Of a stretch of 64,000 bases of DNA, positions 48,218 to 60,100 are shown one piece after another. Within the stretch, counting starts at the first letter, position 1. Each line of letters begins with the position of its first letter. The DNA is taken from the NCBI GenBank assembly GCA_036571765.1, contig BROE01000012.1, forward strand, positions 13,234,758-13,298,757. Direction: 5' to 3'. This DNA comes from Plecoglossus altivelis (taxonomy: Eukaryota > Chordata > Actinopteri > Osmeriformes > Plecoglossidae). Below the pieces are notes generated by a model, which did not search any database, was not told the origin of the DNA, and was given only the letters and a program-made list of their open reading frames with translations. A program made the position numbers and the translations under genes.

Positions 48218-51092
48218 GATGGCTACTTCTCTGTGCTGAGAGGAGCATATCACAGGCCTAGTTAACAGCTCTTCAGGGGAGACAAAGGTTAAAAATAACT
48301 TGTTTACCAGATCGTCTAGTCCCAGGAACTGGGGTTGCTGGCAATTAAAAGAAAAATCCATTCGACCCTCGGCTACACTCAAGGGTTTCAGATCAATTTA
48401 CTGTGACTAATGACAAGTCAAAACAGGTGGCAGGTGTGTGTTTGTTCGTCCGTGTGTGTGCCTGTCTGTCTGTCTGTCAGTGGGTGTCTGTGCCTGTGTG
48501 TGTGCCTGTTTTCACCGCTTATTCGTTATATCCATTTTGGTCCATTAGATATTATTGACAGGGGATGTGATTTTGGCTCGCAATCCCCACACTCTTCTGT
48601 GTGTAGTAGAACAGATTCCCACCTTGGTTCCAACTCGAACATTATGTACAGTATGGTTATACGAGCACGCATGAGCGAGCTGCTGTTTGCATAGTGTCAG
48701 CCAGGTTTCTTTTGGAAGTAAACATGAGCCTGGATATCACCGGTTGTCAAATTGGGACTTCGTAAGCATAGTTCCCTGAAAAACGATTTCCCAGAATACC
48801 TAAATAAAGTTGGGATCCGGCTAGAATCAGGTGATCGAGTTCTAACGCTGTTTTCTCCCCCCGTGCGGGGGACTCACAGTTATGTGTTTTACAATCAAAT
48901 GGCAATTTCCTCCTCCGCCTTGAGCTGAAAGAGTTCCTAAATGAGATGTCATTTCCTGTCAAGAAGGCGCACACCGCAATCTGAACGGATGCTTTTAGTA
49001 GTAATACGCTATATAGGTTATATATTAATTCAATTGCAAATCCTTTTTACATTTTGAAAAGCGCTGATTTTTGTGCTAAAATCCGACCACGGCAACCAGA
49101 ACAGACGAAGGAGCTTCATTATGGACTCCAGAGAGAACGTTGGGTTCTGCAGGCTAATGGGGATTTGGAGAACGTCACAGGTCGAAGCTTCATCATCAAT
49201 CAGCGAGCTCTTAGGGAAAACAGCTTCTTCTTCCTCCCCCGCAACACAGCACAGCACTTCCTTCAGAAACACAAATGCACAACAACAACCAAAACCCTAC
49301 TATGAGACCAGTCCTGTTAAGATGGGGGGAGGGGGGTGGGGGGTGGGGGGGGCGATGTTTGAGACCGAAAGGGCAGCGTACCAAAAAATAGTCAAATTGA
49401 GCACCAGTCTCAAATGTCACAAATGCAACAATGTGATTAAGATAAGGATAAATAAAGGCAGCAGCGGACGTGTGTGGACATGGCCTGGGAAGTACGGCTT
49501 GAGACAAAATGATGCTTGTGTTGAAAATGGACCTCAGCCTACTTGAGATAAAGTTAAAGCAGTTAGCCGTTGAGATTTCTCTGTGGTTTCGAGCCAGTTG
49601 GAGCCAACCCCTCCCCCCACAAAACAATCCCACTGCACCCCCCTCCCTCCCCTGCCCCCCTCCCTCAACTACCCTCCCCCCCTCGCCACCCTCCCCTCCC
49701 CCCCCGCCCCTCCTCTTCCCGCGCGTGTCTTAATCTCCCTCACAATACCCCCTCCACTCTAGAACGGCTGATTCTCAGAATATCTTTTCAATGTACATTT
49801 TGGCTCAGCAGTTGCAGTCCACTCCTTCCCTCTCTCAGCGGTTTTGATGGTGAGTTACTGTTGTATAAACCCAGGCAGTCTGTTACCCACCACATAAACT
49901 CCTTAGAATATACTAAAGACAAGATGACAAGCATTCCCCTAAAGGACCATTTGGACAGACAGAAGGAGTTATACAGCCTTATGTAACAGACAAAAAACAG
50001 ATCAGAAGAGCCACTACTTCATTGTGAAGACCCAAATCTGAGGTTTTACAAAAAGAGACTTTCTACAAGCAAACACCCTCCCCCCCCTGCCCCCACTCCC
50101 TGCCCCTGCCCCCTCCCTCAAAACTCCCCTCCCCCCCCTAGTTGCCACCCTCAGCCATCCCCTCCCCCCCCCCGTCCTCTTCTCCGCCGCGACTCTACAT
50201 GACGATAAACGTGTCTTAATCTCCCTCACAATACCCCCTCCACTCTAGAACGGCTGATTCTCAGAATATCTTTTCAATGTACATTTTGGCTCAGCAGTTG
50301 CAGTCCACTCCTTCCCTCTCTCAGCGGTTTTGATGGTGAGTTACTGTTGTATAAACCCAGGCAGTCTGTTACCCACCACATAAACTCCTTAGAATATACT
50401 AAAGACAAGATGACAAGCATTCCCCTAAAGGACCATTTGGACAGACAGAAGGAGTTATACAGCCTTATGTAACAGACAAAAAACAGATCAGAAGAGCCAC
50501 TACTTCATTGTGAAGACCCAAATCTGAGGTTTTACAAAAAGAGACTTTCTACAAGCAAACATTTAGTGCCCATTATGTGCCTACTTGTTCCAAAGGGGCC
50601 TCTGAATGTTGAAACAGCTTCCCACAGTTAAGCAGTGCTCTCAGTGCCCCCCTCCAGAATTCCTGGAAGTCCTGTTCCCTAGTATTCCCCGGGCCGTTAC
50701 ACTTCCCCTATGACTGGGAAGGGCAGCTGTAAAACAGATGGCCTGCACATCTGACAAAGATGCACGGTCGATATAATAACTTTCATATTTCAACATGCCA
50801 CTGTCTTCTACACGACTAATCGCTAATGACTCCTAGTTGGTATTCGGTGAGTTTCTGAAGGTTTACGTTCCTCGTAAAGCGGCAACACTGCACACGTACA
50901 TCTGCCTCTCGATAGGCTTTCCGCTAAAAACCAGAGAGCCAGAACTTCTAGGAACCATCTCGCATGCATCCATTTCTGAGAGTAGCTCATGCAAGATGCA
51001 TGACAGTTACCTTGCTGTGAGTGGGGAAGCTGCTCTGCGGCCAAGTTCAGGACTTTAAGGAGGCAGAGGAGGACTGTCAGGAGAGCGGCCAT
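44093..51092 (-). CDS. ghrb: Growth hormone receptor, teleost GHR2 type
   Basis: Single-pass class I cytokine receptor for growth hormone, signalling through JAK2-STAT5 (family knowledge). Eight coding exons (minus): 51,011-51,092, 47,468-47,603, 47,176-47,345, 46,474-46,652, 45,702-45,846, 45,467-45,557, 45,224-45,293 and 44,093-44,983. All are GT-AG and all phases fit, giving 587 residues. The signal peptide is residues 1 to about 19, then the cytokine-receptor module with Cys39/49 and Cys82/93 and the WSXWS-equivalent FGEFS (223-227). The transmembrane segment is about 241-264. Box 1 is LPPVPGPK (274-281) and Box 2 starts WVEFIELD (318). Several distal tyrosines include the C-terminal GYLTPELL. 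The third extracellular disulfide of mammalian GHR and fish GHR1 is absent: IPYI replaces IPYC and the partner is missing. This, with LLKKGKLAELTSILGG, indicates GHR2/ghrb. Confidence 0.97.
46195..46471. repeat. CA/CACCCTC microsatellite-minisatellite in a ghrb intron
   Basis: CA runs with a repeating CACACCCTCACACTCCACC motif, reaching to 3 bp from the donor of the exon at 46,474-46,652. The final (CACT)n even supplies the donor context GTGAGTGAGTG on the minus strand. Confidence 0.93.
48178..48217. repeat. (CA)n microsatellite
   Basis: About 18 CA units in the long ghrb intron. Confidence 0.95.
49320..49352. repeat. G-rich tract in the long ghrb intron
   Basis: Clustered runs of four to six G on the plus strand (GGGGGGAGGGGGGTGGGG), with G-quadruplex potential. 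Confidence 0.7.
49725..50561. repeat. Tandem duplication, 486-bp period, in the long ghrb intron
   Basis: 49,725-50,075 and 50,211-50,561 appear identical over about 350 bp (for example CACTCTAGAACGGCTGATTC and CAGAAGAGCCACTACTTC in both). The C-rich spacer between them (50,075-50,210) is a diverged copy of the C-rich tract before the first unit (49,605-49,725). The duplicated period is thus about 486 bp, with no exon inside. Either very recent or an assembly duplication. Confidence 0.95.
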
Positions 51093-51237
51093 GGCTCGCG
51101 TTTCTGGAACAAACATATGGAGATACTTGATGAGATGCAGTCAACTTCACAGAACCACGAAGCCCTCGGCCAACCCACTATCCGCAAAATAGGGGTGCTT
51201 TCCTCTAGTTACTAAAATATACCATTCCCATTTCATG

Positions 51238-51282
51238 CACACACACACACACACACACACATACCCACACACACACACACGC
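51238..51282. repeat. (CA)n microsatellite
   Basis: Two CA runs separated by TACC, upstream of the first coding exon of ghrb. Confidence 0.93.
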
Positions 51283-53392
51283 TGCTTTCCATGAATTGTC
51301 AATATATTCTTGTTGAACTCATCTATTTTTGGCGGATTTGTTTTATGTTAATGTATTATAAATTTCCAAGAGCTGAATAGATCTTTTGTCAAACAACCAT
51401 CTGGAGTTTGCTCTTTTGGAAATGGGAACTCGGCTAATACCTTATATTAATGTCTGATTCACGCCTCTTTCGAATTTAGTTTTTTACACATTTAAGTATG
51501 CTATCATCAGAGACAATGATATAAGCAATTACATATCATTCACCTCAACTAAAGTGTGAGGGGAATCGATATGTAAAGTGTTAGAATCAATCCACATGTG
51601 ACTTTTCAAAGGATCTCCGAAAATAATGAGGAAGAATTGAGCATGACCGGCCAACCGCGGTACAAAATATCTCAAAGTAAACAGTTTAACGTTGAACAGA
51701 ACACGCATCCACTAAAACACTGGGTTGCGTCCAGAGCTTGTGAAAGCTACCCTCCCTTAGTAGGCTAACATCCTGGACGCTATCCAGTTCTTTTCACTGC
51801 GCTGTATGAAAAATACTGGCCAACAGCCTCGCATTTCTCAGAAACAATTTAGAAAATATTTATCGGCCATTTATTGTAATGCACGAAGAAAAAAATCAAC
51901 ACTGTGTGTTGCAATGTTTTACCTATTAAAAAAAACAACGTTGGTCGGACAGAAGGTTGTCAAAATGCGTTGAATCTGAGGGAGTGGTGTTGGTAAAGCA
52001 GGAGAAAGCTGTCCCATCTGGAGGGAGAGGATGTGGGAGGGAAGGGGAGGGAAGGGGAGGGGCGGAGGGTGGAATGGACGTTTGAGGGGGCCACAAGAGC
52101 ATGACAATGGCTTGCAAACAAGGCTCTAAAAATATGTTGTTTGTGAAAATTAAGTGAGGGAAAGGTTCACTGTTTCACAACAACAAGAAAACATCCAAAC
52201 ATATGATTGTGTTACATGACAGTCTATTTGGTTAAAATAGGGACCTGGGTTCTGTCTATAACGCTTGAGCTCCTTACATGGAATATATTGAAAAGAGGGA
52301 AACAGTGAACTAAGGGAATACCCTTCCGGAAATATTCCCTATTTCGAAATCTAATCACCACCAGATTGTCGTAATGATTTTTGAACCCTTTGCACTGGTT
52401 TCTTTCTACGTTCCTGTTCACTAGAGAGCGAGCACCTGGGCTGTAGCCTGTACATAGATGATCCCTGAACAGGCACAGCTGACAAACAGCAAAGTGCAGA
52501 GTTGACAATTAACTGTCGTTATGCCATTTCACACCACCAACGCAATTGAGAGGGTAATATAGCTCTCAGGGGTCATATACTGTATAATGTTTCCTACTAA
52601 ATGGGAGTCATTATAGGTAAAAGGATGTCGAGAGCATGTGTAAGGGAGAAATCCTGTATAGTAAGCCTGCGCATTTGATTATGTATGTCTGAGCCAAAAA
52701 TAAATATCACCATTTTGGTTTGTTATTTGTGACAATAATATATAGTTTTGACGCCGATAGAAACCACGGAAAAGCCTCTCAATGGGACCACATAAAAACA
52801 AAAGATGGGACGACCGCCATCCTCCCCAAAACGTTCGTTAACGGACATCAATTATTTCCCGGGGCTCAGGAGGAAAAATATATAATAGTCTAGCAAAGTG
52901 TATTTGTGATCAGGATCAAATATCCTATTGTAGTTTGGATCAAACATCGTACTGATTTTACTGACTTTTACATGTATTATTTTTAAGGATTTGCCTTCAC
53001 GTTTTAGCTAATATGAGAGAAGACGAGTTTAATTATTACAGACAGATATGAACTTCATGATAATGCAAACTGTGTGCGTCCTCTTCGCAATGAAGTATTT
53101 TATTGTATAAATAAGACATCGTTAAACATTTACCAAACAAACATATTACATTATTTGGCCTGATTTAGATGAGTTCAACTAATGACACTGGCTGCAGAGT
53201 GACGTGCCAACAATCTGCAGTTATTTCAGGGTTCCCCAACAGACCCCTCAGTGTAAGATGTGTTTAATAAGGCCCTGCTGTTAAACACGTACACCGTACC
53301 CCAGACACGGGAAAACCTTCGATCCCAACCAAAAATGTTCTGTTCCATAGACCACTCATGCTCCATGTGCTCAGTACATGTAAGTCACTTAC
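51283..53392. other. Candidate ghrb 5' intron, otherwise featureless
   Basis: AT-rich unique DNA with no recognised exon. A G-rich stretch lies at 52,020-52,090. If the 53.4 kb exon is real, this is ghrb intron 1. Confidence 0.45.
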
Positions 53393-53600
53393 CGTATCAG
53401 CAAGTTGCGACAACGTTGTAGTGTTTCCTCGAATGAACCCCTCAACGACGGAGGACAACACTATTTACAGTGCGACGCAAAAATTTAGGTTAAGCCGGAC
53501 GAGTTAAAGTTTGAGAAGTCAGATTCTCAAAACACATCGAGTGAAGTTGCATTTAAAAAATCCCTCTCTTACTCGCGGTTCAAGTCAGTTATCAGTTACC
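53393..53600 (-). other. Candidate 5' non-coding exon of ghrb
   Basis: On the minus strand, sequence ending ...CTGATACG is followed at 53,392 by a consensus donor GTAAGTGACT. The next good acceptor is TTTGTTCCAG, just before the ghrb start codon. It also contains an ATG at 53,461 that stays open to the donor. The upstream limit is not determined. Alternatively it could belong to an unrecognised gene. Confidence 0.35.
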
Positions 53601-55945
53601 GAAAAAGCATCTGTCCAGCGCTAAGGTCGGAGTGAAAATCTTATCTATCCCTTTGCAGTTCTGTCTACATGTGCTGGTCAGTGGTCACACGCCAAAAAAA
53701 ACGGGAAAGCGCACCCCCTATTGACGGTTTATTAGTAGGACAAGACAAAAATAATTTGTTTACATATTTACAACAGACAAGTAGGGGGGGGAGAATGTGA
53801 ACGTTTTATGTCTTAACTTCGTTCATGATGATAACATGAAACTGTTTGCCCCCCCACCCCCACCACCGTCATGTTAGGTGGTTTTTAGCCTTCGGTCGAA
53901 AATACAATCTAGAACACCTTGGAAAAACTCTAGCTCGCAAGTAGCTTGGTTCTGGTTCGTTGGCAGTGTTAAGGGCAATCTCCAGCACTTGAAATAGTTT
54001 TGCACACTCCGTGTCGCACTCCATTGGCATTTAGGATACTTTAATCCACGTTGCCCTCTCACGTTCCCTTTCTGAACCCCTCCCTCTCTCTCCTCACGGT
54101 CCCGAGAAAAACATTCATTTACATTACATTTGATAACGTATTCATTTAACAGACGCTTTAATTCAAAGTCCTATGCAAATAGAGCTTCAAGTCAGTGAGG
54201 CCTGTCTATCCCGGTTTTCGCAAGGTTGTTTTGTTTTTGAGCGACTGTGCCGGGAAATTATTATTATCAAGACACGAGTTTTTCAGCTTTTTTGGTAAAA
54301 ATGCATATCAAAGTTAGAATTTCATAGTTTCAAATAAAAGCTCTTTTGGAATATCCTCCTACTATCATTCTATTTTCTTCCAGCTTTTATTTTCATACGT
54401 CCAATTTTGTGTCCGTAAACTTAACGAGATAATTAAAGTCACTACAACACCGCTACCAGGCGAACAAAATGATCTCAGTTATAGGATTGCATATAACAGA
54501 GCGGCAATGTGTTTGGACCGATGCTACATTTGAGAACACAGGGTACCAGCCGAAATTGACTGTCGTATAATGACATGTTTTTCTGCTCGATATCTCTGCT
54601 AGCGCAGGTAAAGTCAAATGGGACATAAGAAGCCCTGTCGAATTTCAACCTCTGCCCTTTTCTCCCCTAGTACTCTCCCCCCCTTCCCTCTCCCTTCTCC
54701 CTCCCCTCCGCTCTTTCTCCAACTGTCTGTCTACCGTTTCTTCAACGCCTTTCTGTCCCCTCCAACCACTTGTCTTCCCTTTTTCTCTCTCATTCTCTCT
54801 CTTCCTACCCTACAATTATAATCAGGCCCACACATCTAATAACTCATCAGCCATCAAGAGGACTAAATGTGTTCTTGAAAGGGCACACATGTTTTCACTT
54901 GCTCACGAAGCAATCACCCCCCCCCTCCCCCCAGTTCATTCAGGTGAAGGGTTACACACATAATTTCATATCTGTGCGTTCCGCGGAAACGCTTCCCGTG
55001 TTGATTTTGAGTGTGCGTAACGATACCTGCCAGGGTCATTAACCTGCTTCCTGCTGTCACGAAAGACACGATCAAACTTACTCATGGCGTCCTGCAAAAT
55101 TCTCTCCAGATCAGAGGAGTTATACAGAAATGTATTCCTCTTCAGCAGATGTAGAGGACTCCAATTTATGCAAGGTGCAAAGGTAGGAAGATATTTTAAG
55201 CGCTTTGAATAATCCCTTTGAATAGTGAATTGCTGTGCCTCATTTGACTGTGGGGCTCCAAGCACATGACTGTATCTTTCATAACTGTATCCCACAGTAA
55301 TTACCTGTTGTGAAGATGTCTGAGCTACTGAAGTAGTTGAGAGCTTTTTTCTCCCTTTTTGTCCTTTGTGAAGGATAAGTGTGAAGTAAAATGGATCAGA
55401 ACAACCACTTACCGATAACATAATTGACTTCAAGCTGCAGAACTTGTGCACATTTCATTTCTAGCGAGACAACCTTCATTTCTGGGCATGCATCGGTCTG
55501 CAGGGCAGTAGGTTAAGTTAATGATTCACTGGTGAAATGTTCACAAACTTGGGAACATGGGAAATTGATGTGAGCAAATGTCTTTTTTTAGAGACCTAAC
55601 GTTAACAGTATCTTAGATTTGGAAGTCTTATTTGTCCCATAAACAAGGTTTGTATGTCTAACATAGTTTTAAGACCCCCTGTGCTTATTTCTTATATACT
55701 CGTGCCCTAAACTATCTGACCTTGCCTAAACTCAATGGTATTTCTACAAAGTTCGTCACCAGAGAGGTTTTTACCACAGTTGGACGTCTACGGAGCAAAA
55801 TGTGTAAAATCAGAGACGGAAAAAGATCCTATCCAAATAACATTTAGCTAGTCACACCACTAGCCAATCACTTGCTAATACTTGTGGCTAACAGTGGTAA
55901 TGAACTGGAAAGCTTTCATTAAGCAGGTGTCTTGTCCTTCCCCAG
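53601..55945. other. Intergenic and probable oxct1 intron 1
   Basis: Should contain the ghrb promoter and the first exon or intron of oxct1, but I cannot identify the oxct1 mitochondrial-leader exon. Pyrimidine-rich at 54,660-54,810. A CTCF-like word (GCACCCCCTATTG, minus orientation) lies at about 53,710. Confidence 0.45.
54112..54178. mobile_element. Probable fragment of a widespread teleost repeat
   Basis: CATTTACATTACATTTG followed by ATTCATTTAACAGACGCTTT resembles the common fish interspersed motif with the TTAGCAGACGCTT core, here degenerate. Recognised from memory; a repeat-library search would confirm. Confidence 0.5.
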
Positions 55946-56252
55946 GTGTGGGGTCGTCACCTGTCCCACTCCTGCCCCAGACAGGCTGTCTTCTACTCCG
56001 ACCCCGTGGACGCGGTCAAGGACATCCCAGACGGCTCCACGCTGCTCGTGGGAGGTACGCCACCAGCCCGCACACGCAACAGCGCGCGCACACATCAGCT
56101 CACAGGTGACACAATGTGACAGCCTGAAATGTTGCAGGGTTCGGATTGTGTGGGATACCAGAGAACCTGATAGGAAGCTTGTTGAAGACTGGGGTGAAGG
56201 AGATCACCGCTGTCAGCAACAATGCTGGGTAAAGACGCCGCAGAAGACAATA

Positions 56253-56313
<61 letters not shown>

Positions 56314-56519
56314 AAGCGAGTGACAAAACGTGTGTGTTTGAGAGAAAGTGTGAGAAAACAGGCGTGTGTGTGAGAGAAAGTAAGTGAGAAAACGTGTGTG
56401 TATGTGAGAGAAAGTAAGTAAGTGAGAAAACGTGTGTGTATGTGAGAGTTAAGTGAGAAAACGTGTGTATGTGAGAGTTAAGTGAGAAAACGTGTGTGTG
56501 TGAGAGTTAAGTGAGAAAA

Positions 56520-56566
<47 letters not shown>

Positions 56567-57075
56567 TGTCTTGTGTGCATGCATGTGATAGACAGATAAT
56601 GTCTGTGTTGTCTCTGGTAGAGACAGTGTGTGTGTATTTGTGTGTGTGAGAAAAGGTGTTTGTGTAATTTGCAGTTTACGTAAAAAGGGTACCATGCATG
56701 CGTTTGCGTGTTGGTTTGAACACGCAATTATCTTCGTTCTGATGTTCCCTGCTGTGCGGATACAGGGTGGATAACTTCGGTCTTGGTTTGCTGCTAAAGA
56801 CCAATCAGATCAGGAGGATGATCTCGTCGTACGTTGGGGAGAACGCAGAGTTTGAGAGACAGTACCTCTCAGGGGAGCTGGAGGTGGAGCTCACGCCTCA
56901 GGTGAAACTCAATACACGACATCCTGTCTTACACCCTGTGAGAGACAGTGGATTTGTGTGAGAGTGTTCGTGTGTGTGTGTGTGTATTTGAGTACGAGAG
57001 ACAGTGTGTTTGTGTGAGTGTGTGTGAGAGAGTATGTTTGTGTGTGTAAGTATGAGTGTGCGACAGAGAGTGTTG

Positions 57076-57121
<46 letters not shown>

Positions 57122-60100
57122 GTTAGTGTGTGTGTCTGTGTGTGAGAGAGTTTACATGTGAGTGACAGACGGGGTAAATACTAGTAAATGCCAGCGTGTA
57201 GAAACCTGAAGCCAACTCAGGAGGTATAGATTGTGAAATATTTAAATATGTACGTATTGTAGTAACATCTATATAGTCCCTGTTATATAAAACACCACGA
57301 GGAGCATGTGGAGCTTGTGGTGTGACAAAACCCCTTAATACACACATAATGCGCGTTATTATCACTAATGGAGGTATTGACTCAATTTGATGGTGTTTAC
57401 GGTTTTTGAGGTGGTTCGAGGCGTACCGCTGTTGTCATGGTTACGCGTTCGCTCGGTGTCACTTACTTGGCGTAGTGTTCCGCTTGCCAACCGCGAACAC
57501 AGTACAACACCTAAAGATAACGAGCACGTTATGTGCCCAATACGGGTACTACTACTAGGACATACTGTTCTCCAAGCCATGAATACATTACTTGGCATGA
57601 ATACCATGAATACATAAATACATTGTGCCTTTAGAGTTCGACGATTAGAGTTCACCGTTGTTATTCTGGTATTTCCATCCTCTGCAGGGAACTCTGGCAG
57701 AGAGAGTGCGAGCGGGCGGGGCAGGAGTCCCGGCCTTCTTCACGCCCACAGGCTATGGCACCCTCATCCAGGAGGGGGGCTCGCCCATCAGATACAAACC
57801 TGACGGCAGCGTGGCCATCGCCAGCACGCCCAGAGAGGTGTGGACACACCCCAGGGTTAGATAAGCAGAGACCAGGGCAAGGTAGACATGTGTAGGTATC
57901 CAATACATAGAGCATCACACAGAACAGAAGCAGCAGTCTTCAGGGAGGACTAGTACGAGTAGAAGGAGGAGGAGTGCAAGTTGAATCGTAATTAACATTG
58001 TTTTGTTTTTTAAGTTATCATCATCATGTTAGCAGTATTAGCGTTATTCTTCTTGACTTGAACCTTTCGTGTCATGTTGGTTCCAGGTGAGGGAGTTTGA
58101 CGGCGTTCACTATGTGATGGAGAGAGCCATCAAAGGAGACTTTGCTCTGGTGAAAGCCTGGAAAGCTGACAGAGCTGGCAACCTTGTTTTCAGGTGAAGG
58201 GTTGGTCATCTCACCGGACAGCCTGTGTCATATCGCATCATTAATACATGTTTCACCTTAGCTGACTGAAATATATTTGATGTCAGTACAAATAGTGTCC
58301 ACTAGAGGCCGGTATTTCCCAAACGAGAACTGTCCCCTTCTGACCTCTGCCTCGTGGGTTTCTGTGGTATTTTGTCCACAGGAAAACTGCCAGGAACTTC
58401 AACCTACCCATGTGCAAGGCAGCTAAAATCACCATAGTCGAGGTTAGTGTTCATGCAAATCATCAAGATTAAGCCTGAAGTTCTGAACTAATGAGGGCCT
58501 GAAGCTGACCTGGACACTCCCACTGTCCCTTCCTGCTGTTCCATGCCAACAGGTGGAGGAGGTGGTGGAGGTGGGGACATTTGCAGCTGAGGACATCCAC
58601 GTCCCTAGTATCTATGTGGACAGGATTGTGAAGGGGGAGGGCTATGAGAAGAGGATTGAGGTGAGACTGGTTTCACTTAATGTAAAACCACTTAACTAAT
58701 CACTGATTGCTCACCCTGATGGACTGACTAGCGCACTGAATGACTAAGAGGCTGACTGGCTCACGTCACCGATTCACTCTCTGACTCATTGATTCACTGT
58801 CTGACTCACTGGCTAAGTGGCTGACGTACTGGTAAACTGACTCATGGGCTAATTGGCTGGCTTACTAACTGGCTCACTGACTCACTGGCAGTCTGAGGCC
58901 CTAGCCTGTGGTGCACTGGCCCTCCCCAGTGTCCATGTCTTCCCTGGGGGGTTTAGGTTGGCTTTCTGTATCACCCACAGCTCAATTTGAAGCCCTCCAT
59001 GGCTTCTAGAAGTGGCTTTGGAAAATAAAGTAACATCTCACCCCATCTGCCCCTGGTCATCTCATGCAGAAGAGAACCATCCAGAGGGGCCCTAAGGAGA
59101 GCTCCGAGCCCCGGAGGGAGGCGGATGCGTTGAGGGAGAGAATCATCCGACGAGCAGCTCTGGAGTTCCAGGATGGGATGTATGGTATCCTTCTGACCTG
59201 TGGACAGTCTGCTCCACTTCCTCCTGGAGAAACGTACTGTAACACGGTGCATGAAGGAAGGCTTCGTCAGATAGTCCGGGAACAGCAGTGCATAGTTCTA
59301 CGTTTCGAGCCAAGTTACGTTCTGTATTTAGTCCATTTCCTTCCTTGTTCCGTCAAATCTATCATTATATTACGTCTAAAGAACCTTTCATGCAGTTTAG
59401 AAATAACATGCTGTGTATGAAGACATGTGAGTTGGGTCAAAGGTTTATGCTTCCTTAAAAGTATCAAACTTCAGTTAACCTTGGTATTGGCATTCCAATG
59501 CTGGCCAGCAACTACATTAGCCCTGATATCACTGTTCATCTTCAAAGTGAGAACGGCCTTCTGGGATTGGTGAGGAACCGTGGTTTTTGATGATGTCACT
59601 GTGTTTGCAAACGTGTATGGAAAGGGACACTGTGTGCTTTATCACATTTAGAAAACGGCACACTCCTTGTTGTTGACTCTGATTGTGTGTGTGTGTCATT
59701 GTGTTCTGTAGGGTCCTTATCCCACGGAGAGTGAAGTTGACCCGGATCTCATCAATGCAGGTCTCGTACCTCGCACTTCTTTATAAACTGCTCACATCCG
59801 GGGCTTCCATCGAACCTTTTTCCTCAATTTTCCAATACCATCCCGAGGTGCAAAAATAACCGTCCCAAAGTGAACCTGCTTACATAACCTCTTTTATGAC
59901 CTTTATGCTCATAGTAGTTGTTCATCATGTGTATTCTATGTGTGTGTAGCCAGAGAGATTGTGTGATGTCTAAGAGTGTGTGTAGGTAAAGACATTCTGT
60001 GACGTCTAAGCGTGTGCTTGTAGGTAGAGAGACTGTGTGACATCTAAGTGTTTGTTTGTGGGTAGAGAGACTGTGGGACATCTAAGTGTGTGTTTGTGGG

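Noticed and set aside
49030..49546. Open frames on both strands in the long ghrb intron
   Set aside because: They overlap each other on opposite strands, lack splice-phase agreement with ghrb and match no family I know.
54575..54607. Candidate oxct1 first exon (ATG TTT TTC ... GCG CAG followed by GTAAAG, phase 0)
   Set aside because: Only 11 codons and not basic, so it does not look like a mitochondrial leader. Any short ATG-GT pair would do as well.
54966..55451. Minus-strand 161-codon frame with good-looking donors (GTAAGT at about 55,407 and GTAAGT near 55,080)
   Set aside because: Possible exons were considered, but I recognise no family. No consistent exon chain could be built, and FBXO4 or RIMOC1, expected from synteny, do not match. 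Left unannotated for lack of evidence.
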